A DNA stretch of 22,880 nucleotides from Euryarchaeota archaeon UBA111 (GCA_002506025.1 DAWS01000139.1:1-22880), one strand, 5' to 3'. Shown: positions 8,079 through 16,269, numbered from the stretch's first letter. Notes: a model not told the origin generated them from the letters alone. A program made the numbers and translations.

Positions 8079-9898
8079 GCAATAACTCTGGAGTGCATTT
8101 CAGCATAGATGCGACCGATTGCGCAACACGCTACCTACATGTTAGTATTGCCATTTCCCCCCCTTTTACCAGCAAGAGATTAACCCTAAAGTTTCCGAGA
8201 TGGGTTCCAGGATCATACTTTATCAGGGAACCAATGCAATATCTGACAAGCTTAAACTGCCAGCAAAATGGCAATGATGTATCATTTAAGCGAAAAGCAG
8301 TAGATGCAGTTGAAATAAAAATCGCAGATCCCGATTCCAAAATAACTGTGAATTATCGAATACTAGGTATTGAGTTATCAGTTAGGTCGACTCACATTGA
8401 TAGCAGTCATCTGCATATGATGCCGCCGTTTACTTTCCTGTTACCGACCGATGGCATTGAATCATCAAGGATAAATAAACCGCATCAAATTACCGTTTAC
8501 TGTCCGCAAGGTTGGACTCCAGCAACGCAACTCCAACAAGTTGGAAGTGATATTGGAATTAATTCTATCATCGGTAATAACTCAGACAAATATGACTACA
8601 CAGCGCCTGATAGAGATGAATTACTTGATGGTATTATCGAGGCCAATTCTAACCCCAACATCAGTTTCGAGGTAGATGGTAGGAGGCATGTCCTGAAATT
8701 GTGGGATAGTGGTGGTTATCCAACCAGCAAGACAATGATAAATCGGTTCATTGGCGATATGGAAAAAATAATTACTGAACACCACGCATTATTTGGAATT
8801 CCGGATTGGGGCGATTACATCACGATAATACACCTAACTGAAAAATCACGAGGCGGCCTTGAACACCTGAACTCGCAAACCTCAATGCTACCTAGAATAT
8901 GCTTAATCGATGGACATGATGATGAATATAGGGATTTAATCAGTCTATTCAGCCATGAATATTTACATCAGTGGAATGTAAAACGGCTAAGGCCGAGTAA
9001 TTTCATTGATTATGACCTACAACAAGAGGTTCACACTGAATTATTGTGGTGGTTCGAAGGGTGTACATCTTGGTTAGGTGACATGCTCTGCGTTAGATCT
9101 GGAGCTTGGTCAGAAGATGACTGGCGGAAAGATATGGACAGAAAACTTTCAAGGCATATGATGAGAAATGGTTCTGAACATGAATCACTTGCTGAAGCAA
9201 GTCATGATGCATGGATACACCTCTATAGAAGCAACGCCTTCTCTAGAGAAATTCAAATTTCTTACTATCTTGAAGCTGAACTAGGAATCTTCTGCTTGGA
9301 TGCGGAACTTAGGAGGCGTTCAAAAGGAAAGCATGGAATATGCGACCTCATGGCCAAATTGTGTAAAAAATACGCTCTTGGTTATCCCAATCCAATCAAG
9401 GTGGGCGTTGATTACAAAGATATTCGTAAAGAACTAGTAAACATGGAAGGCGGCAGAAACCTTGGAATGTATCTAGATGACATGGTTTATTCTAAATCCG
9501 CTCCGGAAATAACTCATGCGCTAGAATTCTATGGATTAGGCTTGACTAGCAAAATCAACCAAGACAAAACTCCATCATTGTCTTGGTTAGGGTTGAATAT
9601 TTCAGATAAAGCCGGCAGGGTGACGGTCAGTAGCCATCAGTCCAATTCTACACTGAGAAATTTGATTATGCCAGGAGACGAATTGATAGCGATCAATAGC
9701 ATGCGAGTAAATAACGTCAAATCAATCAAAACAATACTTAGCAAACTTGACCCGAATGAAGTCGAGATATGCTACAATCATGAAGGTATTGTCAAATCAG
9801 TAACAGTCAAGTTGAGTGTTGAGCCGGAATTAAAAACTAAGTTAGATGGCAAAGGCAATCAGAGATGGAAACGCTATATTGCAACTAGAGTTACTTGA
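8075..9898 (+). CDS. M61-family peptidase (glycyl aminopeptidase type) with a C-terminal PDZ domain
   Basis: The protein has 607 residues. The N-terminal beta-sandwich has the M61 signature WVPGSYFIRE (43-52). The catalytic part has GGLEH (260-264), the zinc motif HEYLH followed by QWNVKRLRP (294-307), and the third-ligand segment LLWWFEGCTSW (323-333, E328). A PDZ domain covers about 503-583, including the MPGDELIAIN carboxylate-loop region. This order matches bacterial M61 peptidases, which cleave N-terminal Gly or Ala. There is no signal peptide, so it is probably cytoplasmic. The ATG overlaps the HEAT gene's stop (ATGA). Its stop overlaps the convergent ParB-like gene by 8 nt. The family call is secure; the substrate in this organism is unknown. 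Confidence 0.9.
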   Translation: MSNNSGVHFSIDATDCATRYLHVSIAISPPFTSKRLTLKFPRWVPGSYFIREPMQYLTSLNCQQNGNDVSFKRKAVDAVEIKIADPDSKITVNYRILGIELSVRSTHIDSSHLHMMPPFTFLLPTDGIESSRINKPHQITVYCPQGWTPATQLQQVGSDIGINSIIGNNSDKYDYTAPDRDELLDGIIEANSNPNISFEVDGRRHVLKLWDSGGYPTSKTMINRFIGDMEKIITEHHALFGIPDWGDYITIIHLTEKSRGGLEHLNSQTSMLPRICLIDGHDDEYRDLISLFSHEYLHQWNVKRLRPSNFIDYDLQQEVHTELLWWFEGCTSWLGDMLCVRSGAWSEDDWRKDMDRKLSRHMMRNGSEHESLAEASHDAWIHLYRSNAFSREIQISYYLEAELGIFCLDAELRRRSKGKHGICDLMAKLCKKYALGYPNPIKVGVDYKDIRKELVNMEGGRNLGMYLDDMVYSKSAPEITHALEFYGLGLTSKINQDKTPSLSWLGLNISDKAGRVTVSSHQSNSTLRNLIMPGDELIAINSMRVNNVKSIKTILSKLDPNEVEICYNHEGIVKSVTVKLSVEPELKTKLDGKGNQRWKRYIATRVT

Positions 9899-10298
9899 GT
9901 TCAGCTAGGGTGACTAAAATTGGTGGCAAATCAAATAAGGTATCATGCTTGGTAGTTTTCGGTGGAAATAATGAGTCAGATTCACACATTTCTACTACCA
10001 TCAATTTAGTAATATTCTCAAGTTCTGAACTTGGCCACAAATCAAGGGTTATGTTATCTGAACTCAGGTAATCTATGCATATTGCTGGTATTTTCGATAG
10101 TCCAAGTTCCATCGCTACGGAGAGCCTGTGGTGTCCATCAAGTAAAGAGCCAGTACGAGTGTCCACCAATACTGGTTTAGTGAAACCACCCCAACGCTTT
10201 GTCATATCAAGCAACTTATCTCGGGCTTTGAGTTTGATTTCTTCATGCGGCTTGAGCCACGTCACTTCTACCAACATGACATCTTCTTCCGTCCACAT
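9891..10298 (-). CDS. ParB/sulfiredoxin-fold protein, possibly SerK-like serine kinase
   Basis: The start chosen is the ATG at 10298, giving 135 residues. A longer reading from 10442 would run across the divergent gene, while 10298 has a TATA-like element at the right distance. The ParB/Srx core shows WLKPHEEIK (14-22), a helix, PVLVDTRTGSLLDGHHR (42-58) and the following helix and strand LGLSKIPAICIDY (65-77). The DGHHR box is the ligand-binding motif of the ParB/Srx superfamily, which includes the archaeal free serine kinase SerK and staphylococcal SbnI. The small size, lack of a DNA-binding HTH and the PHEE segment favour a SerK-like enzyme over a chromosome-partition ParB, but I cannot prove this. 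Confidence 0.7.
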   Translation of the reverse strand: MWTEEDVMLVEVTWLKPHEEIKLKARDKLLDMTKRWGGFTKPVLVDTRTGSLLDGHHRLSVAMELGLSKIPAICIDYLSSDNITLDLWPSSELENITKLMVVEMCESDSLFPPKTTKHDTLFDLPPILVTLAELK

Positions 10299-10321
10299 AA
10301 AAAGTGGGAACAGTATTTCAA

Positions 10322-10330
10322 GGATAATAC
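10322..10330 (-). promoter_or_regulatory. TATA-like element of the ParB-like gene
   Basis: Read on the minus strand this is GTATTATCC, centred about 28 nt before the ATG at 10298. It predicts a leaderless transcript. It also lies in the divergent region that must carry the plus-strand promoter for the nucleotidyltransferase, whose own element is not clear. Confidence 0.45.
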
Positions 10331-10422
10331 TTTGGCAAACACCGTAGGGCTTGGAGATTGAATTGAGGTCGCATGTTTTTGGCAATGAAGCAGACATTGA
10401 AGGTTTGCCACTGACGGCCGAA

Positions 10423-11703
10423 ATGTCATTATTTGTTGACAATCTTCCTTCCGAAATTTCAAATGTCCTAGATGAAATCGCCGAGAATGGTGGTGGCGCA
10501 TGGATTGTGGGTGGTGCCGTTCGGGACGCATCTATGGGTCTCGATGCATCGGATATTGACCTTGCAACAGACCTTAGGCCAGAGCAGTTATTGAAGATAT
10601 TTCCATCTGCAATCGAAACAGGTGTTGCCTTTGGAACAATAACCGTAAAATCTGGCGATTACTTATTACAAACTACCACTCTTCGGATAGATGGCGAATA
10701 CAATGACGCAAGAAGACCAGAATCGGTAGAATACGAATTATCACTCGAAAAAGACCTGAAGAGACGCGATTTTACGATAAATGCCATGGCCATCGATGTT
10801 GCTAGAAGACGTTACTATGACCCAAGTAATGGAATGCTGGATATTAAAAATCGCATCATTAGATCGGTCGGTAATCCACACAAAAGAATTAACGAGGACG
10901 CCCTAAGAATACTCAGAGCCTTCCGCTTTTTGGGCCAGATGGAACAATCAGATTGGCGACTAGAGGAACAACTCTCAATAGCTATTACAGAGTGTTCATA
11001 CCTGATTAGGGACTTGTCTAAGGAAAGGATATGGCAAGAATTCTTCAAGATACTGAGTTTTAGTAGGTCTTGTCAAATCCTCATTTCAATGATTGATTGT
11101 GGAGTTTTGTCAATTGTGTTTCAGTGGGACAAAGTGGACCAAACAAAGGTAATTTCAGCGCTCGAGGAAAGACCTAAACTAGATTATGCAGCTTTGTTTG
11201 TTCTACTAAACTATAACCTAAATACTGCTGAGTTAAAGCAGTTATGTATTGATTTAAAGTTGTCCAAAAAACAAACGAGAGAGATAATATCGACCAGTGA
11301 ACGAGCAAGAATTATTCCCAGTAATGACCCAAAATACCTCAGGCTCTACAGACATTTGAACGGAGACAGATCAATGCAAATATTAGAGTTATCTAGAATC
11401 TTTTCCCACCACCAAATGGTCGATAAATTATCGATGGTGAATTCTGACTACTTTGCCGAAATTATCTCCCTAATTGGTAAATTACCGCCCTTGACCAAGA
11501 CACAACAACTTGTTGATGGGAATTGGTTAATGACATCAACTGGAATAAAGCAAGGTATAAGGCTAGGTCGGCTCAAAGAATGGTTGTTTAGGTTGCAAAT
11601 TGAGAACAACTGGAATTCTATTGCTGAAGTCGAACAATTTCTTGCAACAATTCATTGGCAGAGTAGCGATTATGAGGCGTGGCCACAAATGTCTCTAGAA
11701 TGA
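10423..11703 (+). CDS. Class II tRNA nucleotidyltransferase (CCA-adding) / poly(A) polymerase family protein
   Basis: The start chosen is the ATG at 10423 (426 residues), because the catalytic core then begins about 25 residues in, as in bacterial members. A TTG at 10351 is also in frame. Motifs are GGAVRD (30-35), the metal-binding DID (44-46), RRDFTINAMA (114-123), EDALRILRAFRF (158-169) and SKERIWQE (199-206). These are the five class II signatures and are strongly conserved. The enzyme adds or repairs the CCA tail of tRNA, or adds A residues. Archaea normally use the unrelated class I enzyme, so this copy suggests transfer from bacteria or a second activity. The C-terminal half (210-426) is helical and has no visible HD phosphohydrolase motif. 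Confidence 0.85.
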   Translation: MSLFVDNLPSEISNVLDEIAENGGGAWIVGGAVRDASMGLDASDIDLATDLRPEQLLKIFPSAIETGVAFGTITVKSGDYLLQTTTLRIDGEYNDARRPESVEYELSLEKDLKRRDFTINAMAIDVARRRYYDPSNGMLDIKNRIIRSVGNPHKRINEDALRILRAFRFLGQMEQSDWRLEEQLSIAITECSYLIRDLSKERIWQEFFKILSFSRSCQILISMIDCGVLSIVFQWDKVDQTKVISALEERPKLDYAALFVLLNYNLNTAELKQLCIDLKLSKKQTREIISTSERARIIPSNDPKYLRLYRHLNGDRSMQILELSRIFSHHQMVDKLSMVNSDYFAEIISLIGKLPPLTKTQQLVDGNWLMTSTGIKQGIRLGRLKEWLFRLQIENNWNSIAEVEQFLATIHWQSSDYEAWPQMSLE

Positions 11704-11710
11704 AGGCACC

Positions 11711-11718
11711 ATATTCAA
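11711..11718 (+). promoter_or_regulatory. TATA-like element of the EF-hand gene
   Basis: ATATTCAA lies about 29 nt before the ATG at 11743 in a 39-nt gap, predicting a short or absent leader. The similar motif ATATTCAA occurs before the cdc6 gene (16307-16314). Confidence 0.35.
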
Positions 11719-11742
11719 AAGTGATGAATACTACGCTTCTGC

Positions 11743-12870
11743 ATGTTCAGTGGTAGAATTTCCGAGGCTGTTGCTAGGCAGATTGAGAAAAAAATAGCAG
11801 AGAATAATAATTTAAATTCGCTATCCAACTCTGAGTTAGCCGACCTTGCAGTCGAATTTGTTGGCGACGCACCTCCTTCTCATGTACCTAGAGAAACTGT
11901 AATAGAAATACTATCACAACAGCCTCAAATTTCAGAGTGGCGAACCAGTATCAAACAGAAAGCAATAACTGCAGCAAAAGAAAAAGTATCTACTATGGCC
12001 ACAAATGTTGACCCTAGAATGGCTGATATGATTAAGCAGCAATTTGGTCAATGGCTCCAAAACTCGGGACTTTCTAGCACTGAAATAACCACAAAAATAG
12101 ATACCAATTCCGACGGTAAAATCACGGAAGAAGAATTAAATCGTTTTATTCAAAATCTTTCTGGAACTAATCCGCCAGATTGGGTTTCAGTAACTCTGAT
12201 GAGCATCCTAGACACCGATCAGAATGGTGTAATTGAAGTTCAGGAATTATGGAATTATCTTGGAGCAATTGGCTTTAACGTCCCGAGCATAAACCATCCA
12301 GAGGACCAGTTTGACCAACAGCAAGAACTCAATGAGTCCCAGATTAATGAAGAACAAGCAAATGATGAAGCTGAGATAGACATTGATAGTGAACTTGCTG
12401 AACTTGATGAAACCGAACCTACAATAGAACCGGAGCAAGTAAGTAATCCAAGTATTGAGCCAGTGATAGAATCACCTGATGCAATATTACAAACTACCCA
12501 AGAACAGAATCATGATGAATCAGCTTCGACTGTAAATACCTCTATAGAAATAGGCATAGAGAAGTTACATTCAACAAGACTCCATCGAGAGTCAAACCAG
12601 GTGATACAGTCTACCGGACCTGGCCACTGCCAACTAATGGTGGAAAGGGTTGAGCGAACGCTGATGGTGATGGACAACTACCGTGGAGGAATGACTGCCA
12701 CAGGACTATTAGATGGTGGCCCATATACTGTAGCAGTGCTATTTGAACCCGAACACAATGAATTGATAGAGCAAAGCGTTGGCAAAAAAGTATCCTTTAC
12801 CGGAGCTCTATATGATTGGTCCAGCGGTCTTAGGCAAGCGAAAATTAAGGCCATTGAGTTGGAGTCTTGA
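11743..12870 (+). CDS. EF-hand calcium-binding protein with acidic linker and unrecognised C-terminal domain
   Basis: The protein has 375 residues. Two canonical EF-hand loops are visible: 120-131 (D120, N122, D124, G125, I127, E131) and 157-168 (D157, D159, N161, G162, I164, E168). They lie 37 residues apart, as expected for a pair. The N-terminal 110 residues are helical with no known motif. An acidic, low-complexity linker rich in E, D, Q and N spans about 185-285. The last 85 residues (290-375) look like a compact beta domain containing YRGGMTATGLLDGGPYTV, possibly an OB fold. No signal peptide is present, so it is probably intracellular. It may sense calcium, but partner and role are unknown. 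Its stop abuts the convergent acyl-CoA dehydrogenase stop with no spacer. Confidence 0.75.
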   Translation: MFSGRISEAVARQIEKKIAENNNLNSLSNSELADLAVEFVGDAPPSHVPRETVIEILSQQPQISEWRTSIKQKAITAAKEKVSTMATNVDPRMADMIKQQFGQWLQNSGLSSTEITTKIDTNSDGKITEEELNRFIQNLSGTNPPDWVSVTLMSILDTDQNGVIEVQELWNYLGAIGFNVPSINHPEDQFDQQQELNESQINEEQANDEAEIDIDSELAELDETEPTIEPEQVSNPSIEPVIESPDAILQTTQEQNHDESASTVNTSIEIGIEKLHSTRLHRESNQVIQSTGPGHCQLMVERVERTLMVMDNYRGGMTATGLLDGGPYTVAVLFEPEHNELIEQSVGKKVSFTGALYDWSSGLRQAKIKAIELES

Positions 12871-14040
12871 TTACTTCAATGACCTTGCAATAACGATGCG
12901 TTGCACCTCTTGAGTTCCCTCGTAAATTTGCGTGATTTTAGCATCTCTGAAGAAGCGCTCAACTGGAAATTCTTTCGTGTAACCATATCCTCCAAGCACC
13001 TGAATCGCACGCTCTGTGACCCACATTGCTGTATCACCGGCAAACAACTTTGCCATACTGGCTTCTTGGGTGTGTCTTGGGCCATCATTTTCATAATGTT
13101 CTTGTTTGGCCCATGATGCTCGGTATACCAAATCTCTAGCGGCTTGGATTCTTGTTGCCATGTCGGCGAGGTAGTTCATAATCATTTGATGATGGGCGAT
13201 TGGCTTACCAAACGCCTCCCTTTCGTGTGAGTAGTTCAGCGCCGCCTCATAAGCGCCCTGAGCTATGCCCAACGCTTGTGCAGCAATGCCAATGCGACTG
13301 TTGTCTAGTGCATTCATTGCTATCGGGAAACCATTGCCAACACCTTTCAAAACGTTCTCGACAGGGACCTTGCAGTTATTCAATACCAGTGTGCAAGTGT
13401 CTGACGAACGGATTCCTAATTTGTCCTCTTTCTTACCAACAGAGAATCCTTCAAATGAAGACTCGACGATAAAAGCCGTCGTTCCTCCATGTCTTTTAAC
13501 CCCGTAATCTGGGTGATCTACATCTTTGGCAAACAGAACTATTATTTTGGCTTGAGCTCCGTTGGTGACCCACATTTTCTCACCATTCAAAATGTAATAT
13601 TTACCGTCATCCGACAACTTTGCTTTGCAAATCATTGCCGCAGCATCAGTTCCGGCACCTGCCTCAGAAAGTGAGTACGCACCTACTTCCCCAGCAGCGA
13701 GCCTGGTTAGGTAATTCTGCTTTTGCTCTTCATTACCATGTAGCGCAATTGTCTTAGCGCACAAGCCGACATGAACACAAAACATTACACCAAACGACGG
13801 GTCTACCCTGGAGAGCTCTTCTACAATTATCGATTCGGATATGTCGTCGACTGGCGAGCCACCGTATTTTTCAGGTATAGTTACGCCTTGTAGCCCGAAG
13901 TCGAGAAACTGTTGCCATTCTTCACTAGGTGGAATCTGATTAGCGTCTCTATGTTCTGCAGTGGGGGCTAAAACTGACTCGGCAAAGTCTCTAACTAGTT
14001 CCCTAATCATTTGTTGTTCATCACTTTCTCCGTAGTTCAT
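12871..14040 (-). CDS. Acyl-CoA dehydrogenase (short or medium chain type)
   Basis: The protein has 389 residues, the usual length for the family. It is a flavoprotein that oxidises acyl-CoA to enoyl-CoA, passing electrons to an electron-transfer flavoprotein. Visible motifs are AYSLSEAGAGTDAA (121-134, FAD and substrate region), WVTNGAQA (157-164), LGIRSSDT (208-215), LGGYGYTKEFPVER (349-362) and IYEGTQEVQRIVIAR (372-386). The catalytic base is expected at E374 in YEGT. All are intact. No ETF or other beta-oxidation gene is in the window, so the exact substrate (fatty acyl or branched-chain amino-acid derived) cannot be told. The gene is divergent from the H-protein-like gene. Transfer from bacteria is likely for this family in archaea. 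Confidence 0.93.
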   Translation of the reverse strand: MNYGESDEQQMIRELVRDFAESVLAPTAEHRDANQIPPSEEWQQFLDFGLQGVTIPEKYGGSPVDDISESIIVEELSRVDPSFGVMFCVHVGLCAKTIALHGNEEQKQNYLTRLAAGEVGAYSLSEAGAGTDAAAMICKAKLSDDGKYYILNGEKMWVTNGAQAKIIVLFAKDVDHPDYGVKRHGGTTAFIVESSFEGFSVGKKEDKLGIRSSDTCTLVLNNCKVPVENVLKGVGNGFPIAMNALDNSRIGIAAQALGIAQGAYEAALNYSHEREAFGKPIAHHQMIMNYLADMATRIQAARDLVYRASWAKQEHYENDGPRHTQEASMAKLFAGDTAMWVTERAIQVLGGYGYTKEFPVERFFRDAKITQIYEGTQEVQRIVIARSLK

Positions 14041-14147
14041 GAGGCTCCCGATTTAAGCCAACAAGTCGACTCTCTTAACCCGTTTGCTATTTGGGCAAAT
14101 CAAAGAATACCCCAATTCTTCATATACGATGTGTATGAGGCGCGCAC

Positions 14148-14153
14148 AGGAGG
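14148..14153 (+). promoter_or_regulatory. Strong ribosome-binding site deciding a TTG start
   Basis: AGGAGG is followed by 7 nt and an in-frame TTG at 14161. It is the best Shine-Dalgarno match seen in the window. It supports TTG 14161 as the start of the H-protein-like gene over earlier in-frame codons (GTG 14131, TTG 14011), the last of which overlaps the divergent gene. Confidence 0.55.
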
Positions 14154-14160
14154 AATCATT

Positions 14161-14562
14161 TTGGATGAAGAAACCGTTGAATTTAATGTTGCACATAATA
14201 GAAAATACTCCACAGATCACTTGTGGTATCAAGAAAAAGATGAAAGGCTAATGATTGGCGTAAGCGAATTTTTGAAGCTAGAAATAGGTGACGTCTTGAG
14301 AGTAATTCTACCACAAGCCGAAACAGAAGTAGATGAAGGCGATGGAATGTTCTCAATATGGACTGCTGAAGAGAAGAAGCCTTTCCCCGCACCCTTTTCC
14401 GGACTCATTGCAGAAGTAAACGGTGAAGTTGAAATTAATCCTGACCTTGCTAACGACTCTGCCTACGACCTCGGTTGGATAATCATCCTCGAACCGCATG
14501 ACCTTGACCTTGAATTACTATTAGACCCTGATGAATACGTGGAATATCTGGCTGAACTGTGA
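14161..14562 (+). CDS. Glycine cleavage H-protein-like protein lacking the expected lipoyl lysine
   Basis: Starting at TTG 14161 gives 133 residues, close to GcvH. The fold is recognisable: YSTDHLWY (15-22, compare the YTKEHEW box), IGVSEFLKLEIGDVLRVILP (32-51, compare VGITDYAQ then LGDIVFVELP), PFPAPFSGLIAEVNGEV (74-90) and the DLGWIIILEP end (103-112). Aligning the PxSG turn without gaps puts E70 where GcvH has the lipoylated lysine; lysines occur only at 72 and 73. No glycine-cleavage genes (P, T, L) are nearby. It may be a non-lipoylated structural relative, or carry lipoate at a shifted lysine. Its stop overlaps the Hpt GTG by 4 nt, so it is likely translated with Hpt. Confidence 0.72.
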   Translation: MDEETVEFNVAHNRKYSTDHLWYQEKDERLMIGVSEFLKLEIGDVLRVILPQAETEVDEGDGMFSIWTAEEKKPFPAPFSGLIAEVNGEVEINPDLANDSAYDLGWIIILEPHDLDLELLLDPDEYVEYLAEL

Positions 14563-15149
14563 AGGTTCTGGTGAACCCCATGGAACAGATGCAGATTCTA
14601 AAGCAGAGCTTGAGTGATGCACCAATTATTTGGAAGGGCGACTACCCTTACTTTATTCACCCAATTACCGACGGTGTTCCAAGGCTGGAACCAAATGTAT
14701 TACAAGCGATAGTTGACCTAACTGAACCGCTTGTTGACTGGGATAATATCGACATTATACTTGGGATTGAAGCCATGGGACTTCCACTAACTGCCCCTCT
14801 TGCTATGCGGACTGGAGTGCCGATGGTGATTGCTAGAAAGAGGAACTATGGACTAGAAGGAGAAGTTCAGATTAATCAACAAACAGGATACTCAAAAGGC
14901 AGTATCTATCTAAATGATATCAAAGCAGGTGAAAGAATTGCGATAATCGATGACGTACTGTCTACGGGCGGAACAATGAGATCGGTTATTGAGGGCGTAA
15001 AGCAAACAGAAGCAAGCATCGAAAATATTGTAATAGTTGTCGAGAAGGGTGATGGAATGCAAAACCTAAAACAAGATTACCCAAGTATCAGGTTTGACTC
15101 ACTAGTAAAATTACACATGGATGGCGAGAAGATTATCGTAACAGATTAG
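14559..15149 (+). CDS. hpt: Hypoxanthine/guanine phosphoribosyltransferase, archaeal Hpt type
   Basis: The 196-residue protein matches archaeal Hpt: FIHPITDGVPRLEP (32-45), the EAMGLPLTAPLA helix (71-82), ARKRNYGLEGEV (92-103) and the PRPP-binding loop IAIIDDVLSTGGT (127-139). It salvages hypoxanthine or guanine to IMP or GMP using PRPP, in the cytoplasm. The start is the GTG at 14559, which overlaps the H-protein-like stop as GTGA. An ATG at 14580 would give a protein beginning just before the conserved ILKQSL segment and is a real alternative. The length is close to archaeal Hpt either way. It is followed after a 10-nt gap by Dph2 with a clear ribosome-binding site, so the three genes form one unit. 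Confidence 0.88.
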   Translation: MKVLVNPMEQMQILKQSLSDAPIIWKGDYPYFIHPITDGVPRLEPNVLQAIVDLTEPLVDWDNIDIILGIEAMGLPLTAPLAMRTGVPMVIARKRNYGLEGEVQINQQTGYSKGSIYLNDIKAGERIAIIDDVLSTGGTMRSVIEGVKQTEASIENIVIVVEKGDGMQNLKQDYPSIRFDSLVKLHMDGEKIIVTD

Positions 15150-15159
15150 AGGTGAAATT

Positions 15160-16269
15160 ATGGATTTAGAGAGGCATGACTTCCAACTCGATGACTTAGT
15201 CGAGAAAATCAAGCAAAATGACAACCGCTTGATTGCCCTACAAGTTCCTGAAGGTCTCAAAATGCAAGCCCTAGAAATGATGGATGAGATTGAAACTGAG
15301 ACAAGCGCCAAAGTTGTGTTAGCCGCAGATCCGTGTTACGGAGCGTGTGATTTAGTCCATGACAAAATGAAAATGATGGGAGTTGAATTGGTCGCACACA
15401 TGGGCCACTCACAGATGAATATTGATTCGGGAATGCCTACCGAATTTATTGACGTAAAATATGATGGTGATCCAGAATTAAATACCGTTTTACCAATCCT
15501 CAACAAACACCTAGCTATGGCAAAAGACAGAATGGCAAACCAACAATCTGTTGGGGAACTAACTGAAGCTGAGGCACAAGAGAAATTTATCGATGCTGTA
15601 GGTAGAATGGCGCCACTAACCAACACCAAACTTGGATTAGTCGGCTCGATTCAACACCTTCACCTGTTACCCGAATTTCACGACCGGTTAGAGCAAGCGG
15701 GCTTTGATGTAACTATTCCTGTTGGTGGCGCAAGGCTGTCGTTCCCTGGTCAAGTGCTTGGTTGCAACTATTCTGGTGACGACGAAAGTATCGGACACTA
15801 CCTTTTCTTGGGGTCAGGTGACTTTCACCCGATCGGACTTGTGCTCCACACCGGTAAGCCGTTAGCAATGTTAGATCCTTACTCCGGTGCTGCCGAGGAA
15901 ATGTCGTTTGAGAGAATCGAAAGAATTCTGCGACAGCGGTTCGGTTTGATAATGTCAAGTCAGGATTGTCAATCATTCGGTATACTTATCGGCGAGAAAC
16001 CCGGACAAATGAGACGCACTCTTGCCTTGAGAATGAAAAGAATGCTAGAAAAACACGGGAAAAAAGGCTACCTTCTTGCGCTTGAACATATCGGCCCTGA
16101 TTTAATAGATTTTTATCCAGTTGATGCTTTTGTTAACACGGCGTGTCCAAGGATTGCAATTGATGATGCCGTAAGATATCGTAAACCACTGATAACTCCG
16201 TTCGAACTAGAGGTCGCACTGGGTGAGAAACAATGGGAAACCGGTTACATGTTTGACGAGATTCCATGA
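15160..16269 (+). CDS. dph2: Diphthamide synthase subunit Dph2 (radical-type 3-amino-3-carboxypropyl transferase)
   Basis: The protein has 369 residues. It transfers the aminocarboxypropyl group of SAM to a histidine of elongation factor 2, the first step of diphthamide synthesis, using an unusual 4Fe-4S radical mechanism. The three cluster cysteines are recognisable: C63 in CYGAC, C202 in LGCN and C329 in TACPRIAIDD. Other Dph2 landmarks are LQVPEGLK (27-34), HMGHSQM (80-86), VGGARLSFPGQVLGC (188-202) and DCQSFGILIGEKPGQ (269-283). An additional cysteine (C59) sits just before the first ligand. The ribosome-binding site AGAGGTGA (15148-15155) precedes the ATG. Archaeal Dph2 acts as a homodimer, so one gene is enough. 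Confidence 0.93.
   Translation: MDLERHDFQLDDLVEKIKQNDNRLIALQVPEGLKMQALEMMDEIETETSAKVVLAADPCYGACDLVHDKMKMMGVELVAHMGHSQMNIDSGMPTEFIDVKYDGDPELNTVLPILNKHLAMAKDRMANQQSVGELTEAEAQEKFIDAVGRMAPLTNTKLGLVGSIQHLHLLPEFHDRLEQAGFDVTIPVGGARLSFPGQVLGCNYSGDDESIGHYLFLGSGDFHPIGLVLHTGKPLAMLDPYSGAAEEMSFERIERILRQRFGLIMSSQDCQSFGILIGEKPGQMRRTLALRMKRMLEKHGKKGYLLALEHIGPDLIDFYPVDAFVNTACPRIAIDDAVRYRKPLITPFELEVALGEKQWETGYMFDEIP

Noticed and set aside
10075..10347. 90-residue plus-strand open frame
   Set aside because: It is antisense to the ParB-like gene, which has the DGHHR motif and a promoter-like element.
10299..10442. N-terminal extension of the ParB-like gene to 10442
   Set aside because: It would overlap the divergent nucleotidyltransferase start. 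The extension has no family match, and the ATG at 10298 has a correctly placed TATA-like element.
13200..13507. Plus-strand open frames opposite the acyl-CoA dehydrogenase
   Set aside because: They are antisense to a strongly conserved enzyme gene and have no start context or recognisable motif.
14011..14160. N-terminal extension of the H-protein-like gene to 14011
   Set aside because: It would overlap the divergent acyl-CoA dehydrogenase start. The AGGAGG site supports TTG 14161, and the length from there matches H-proteins.
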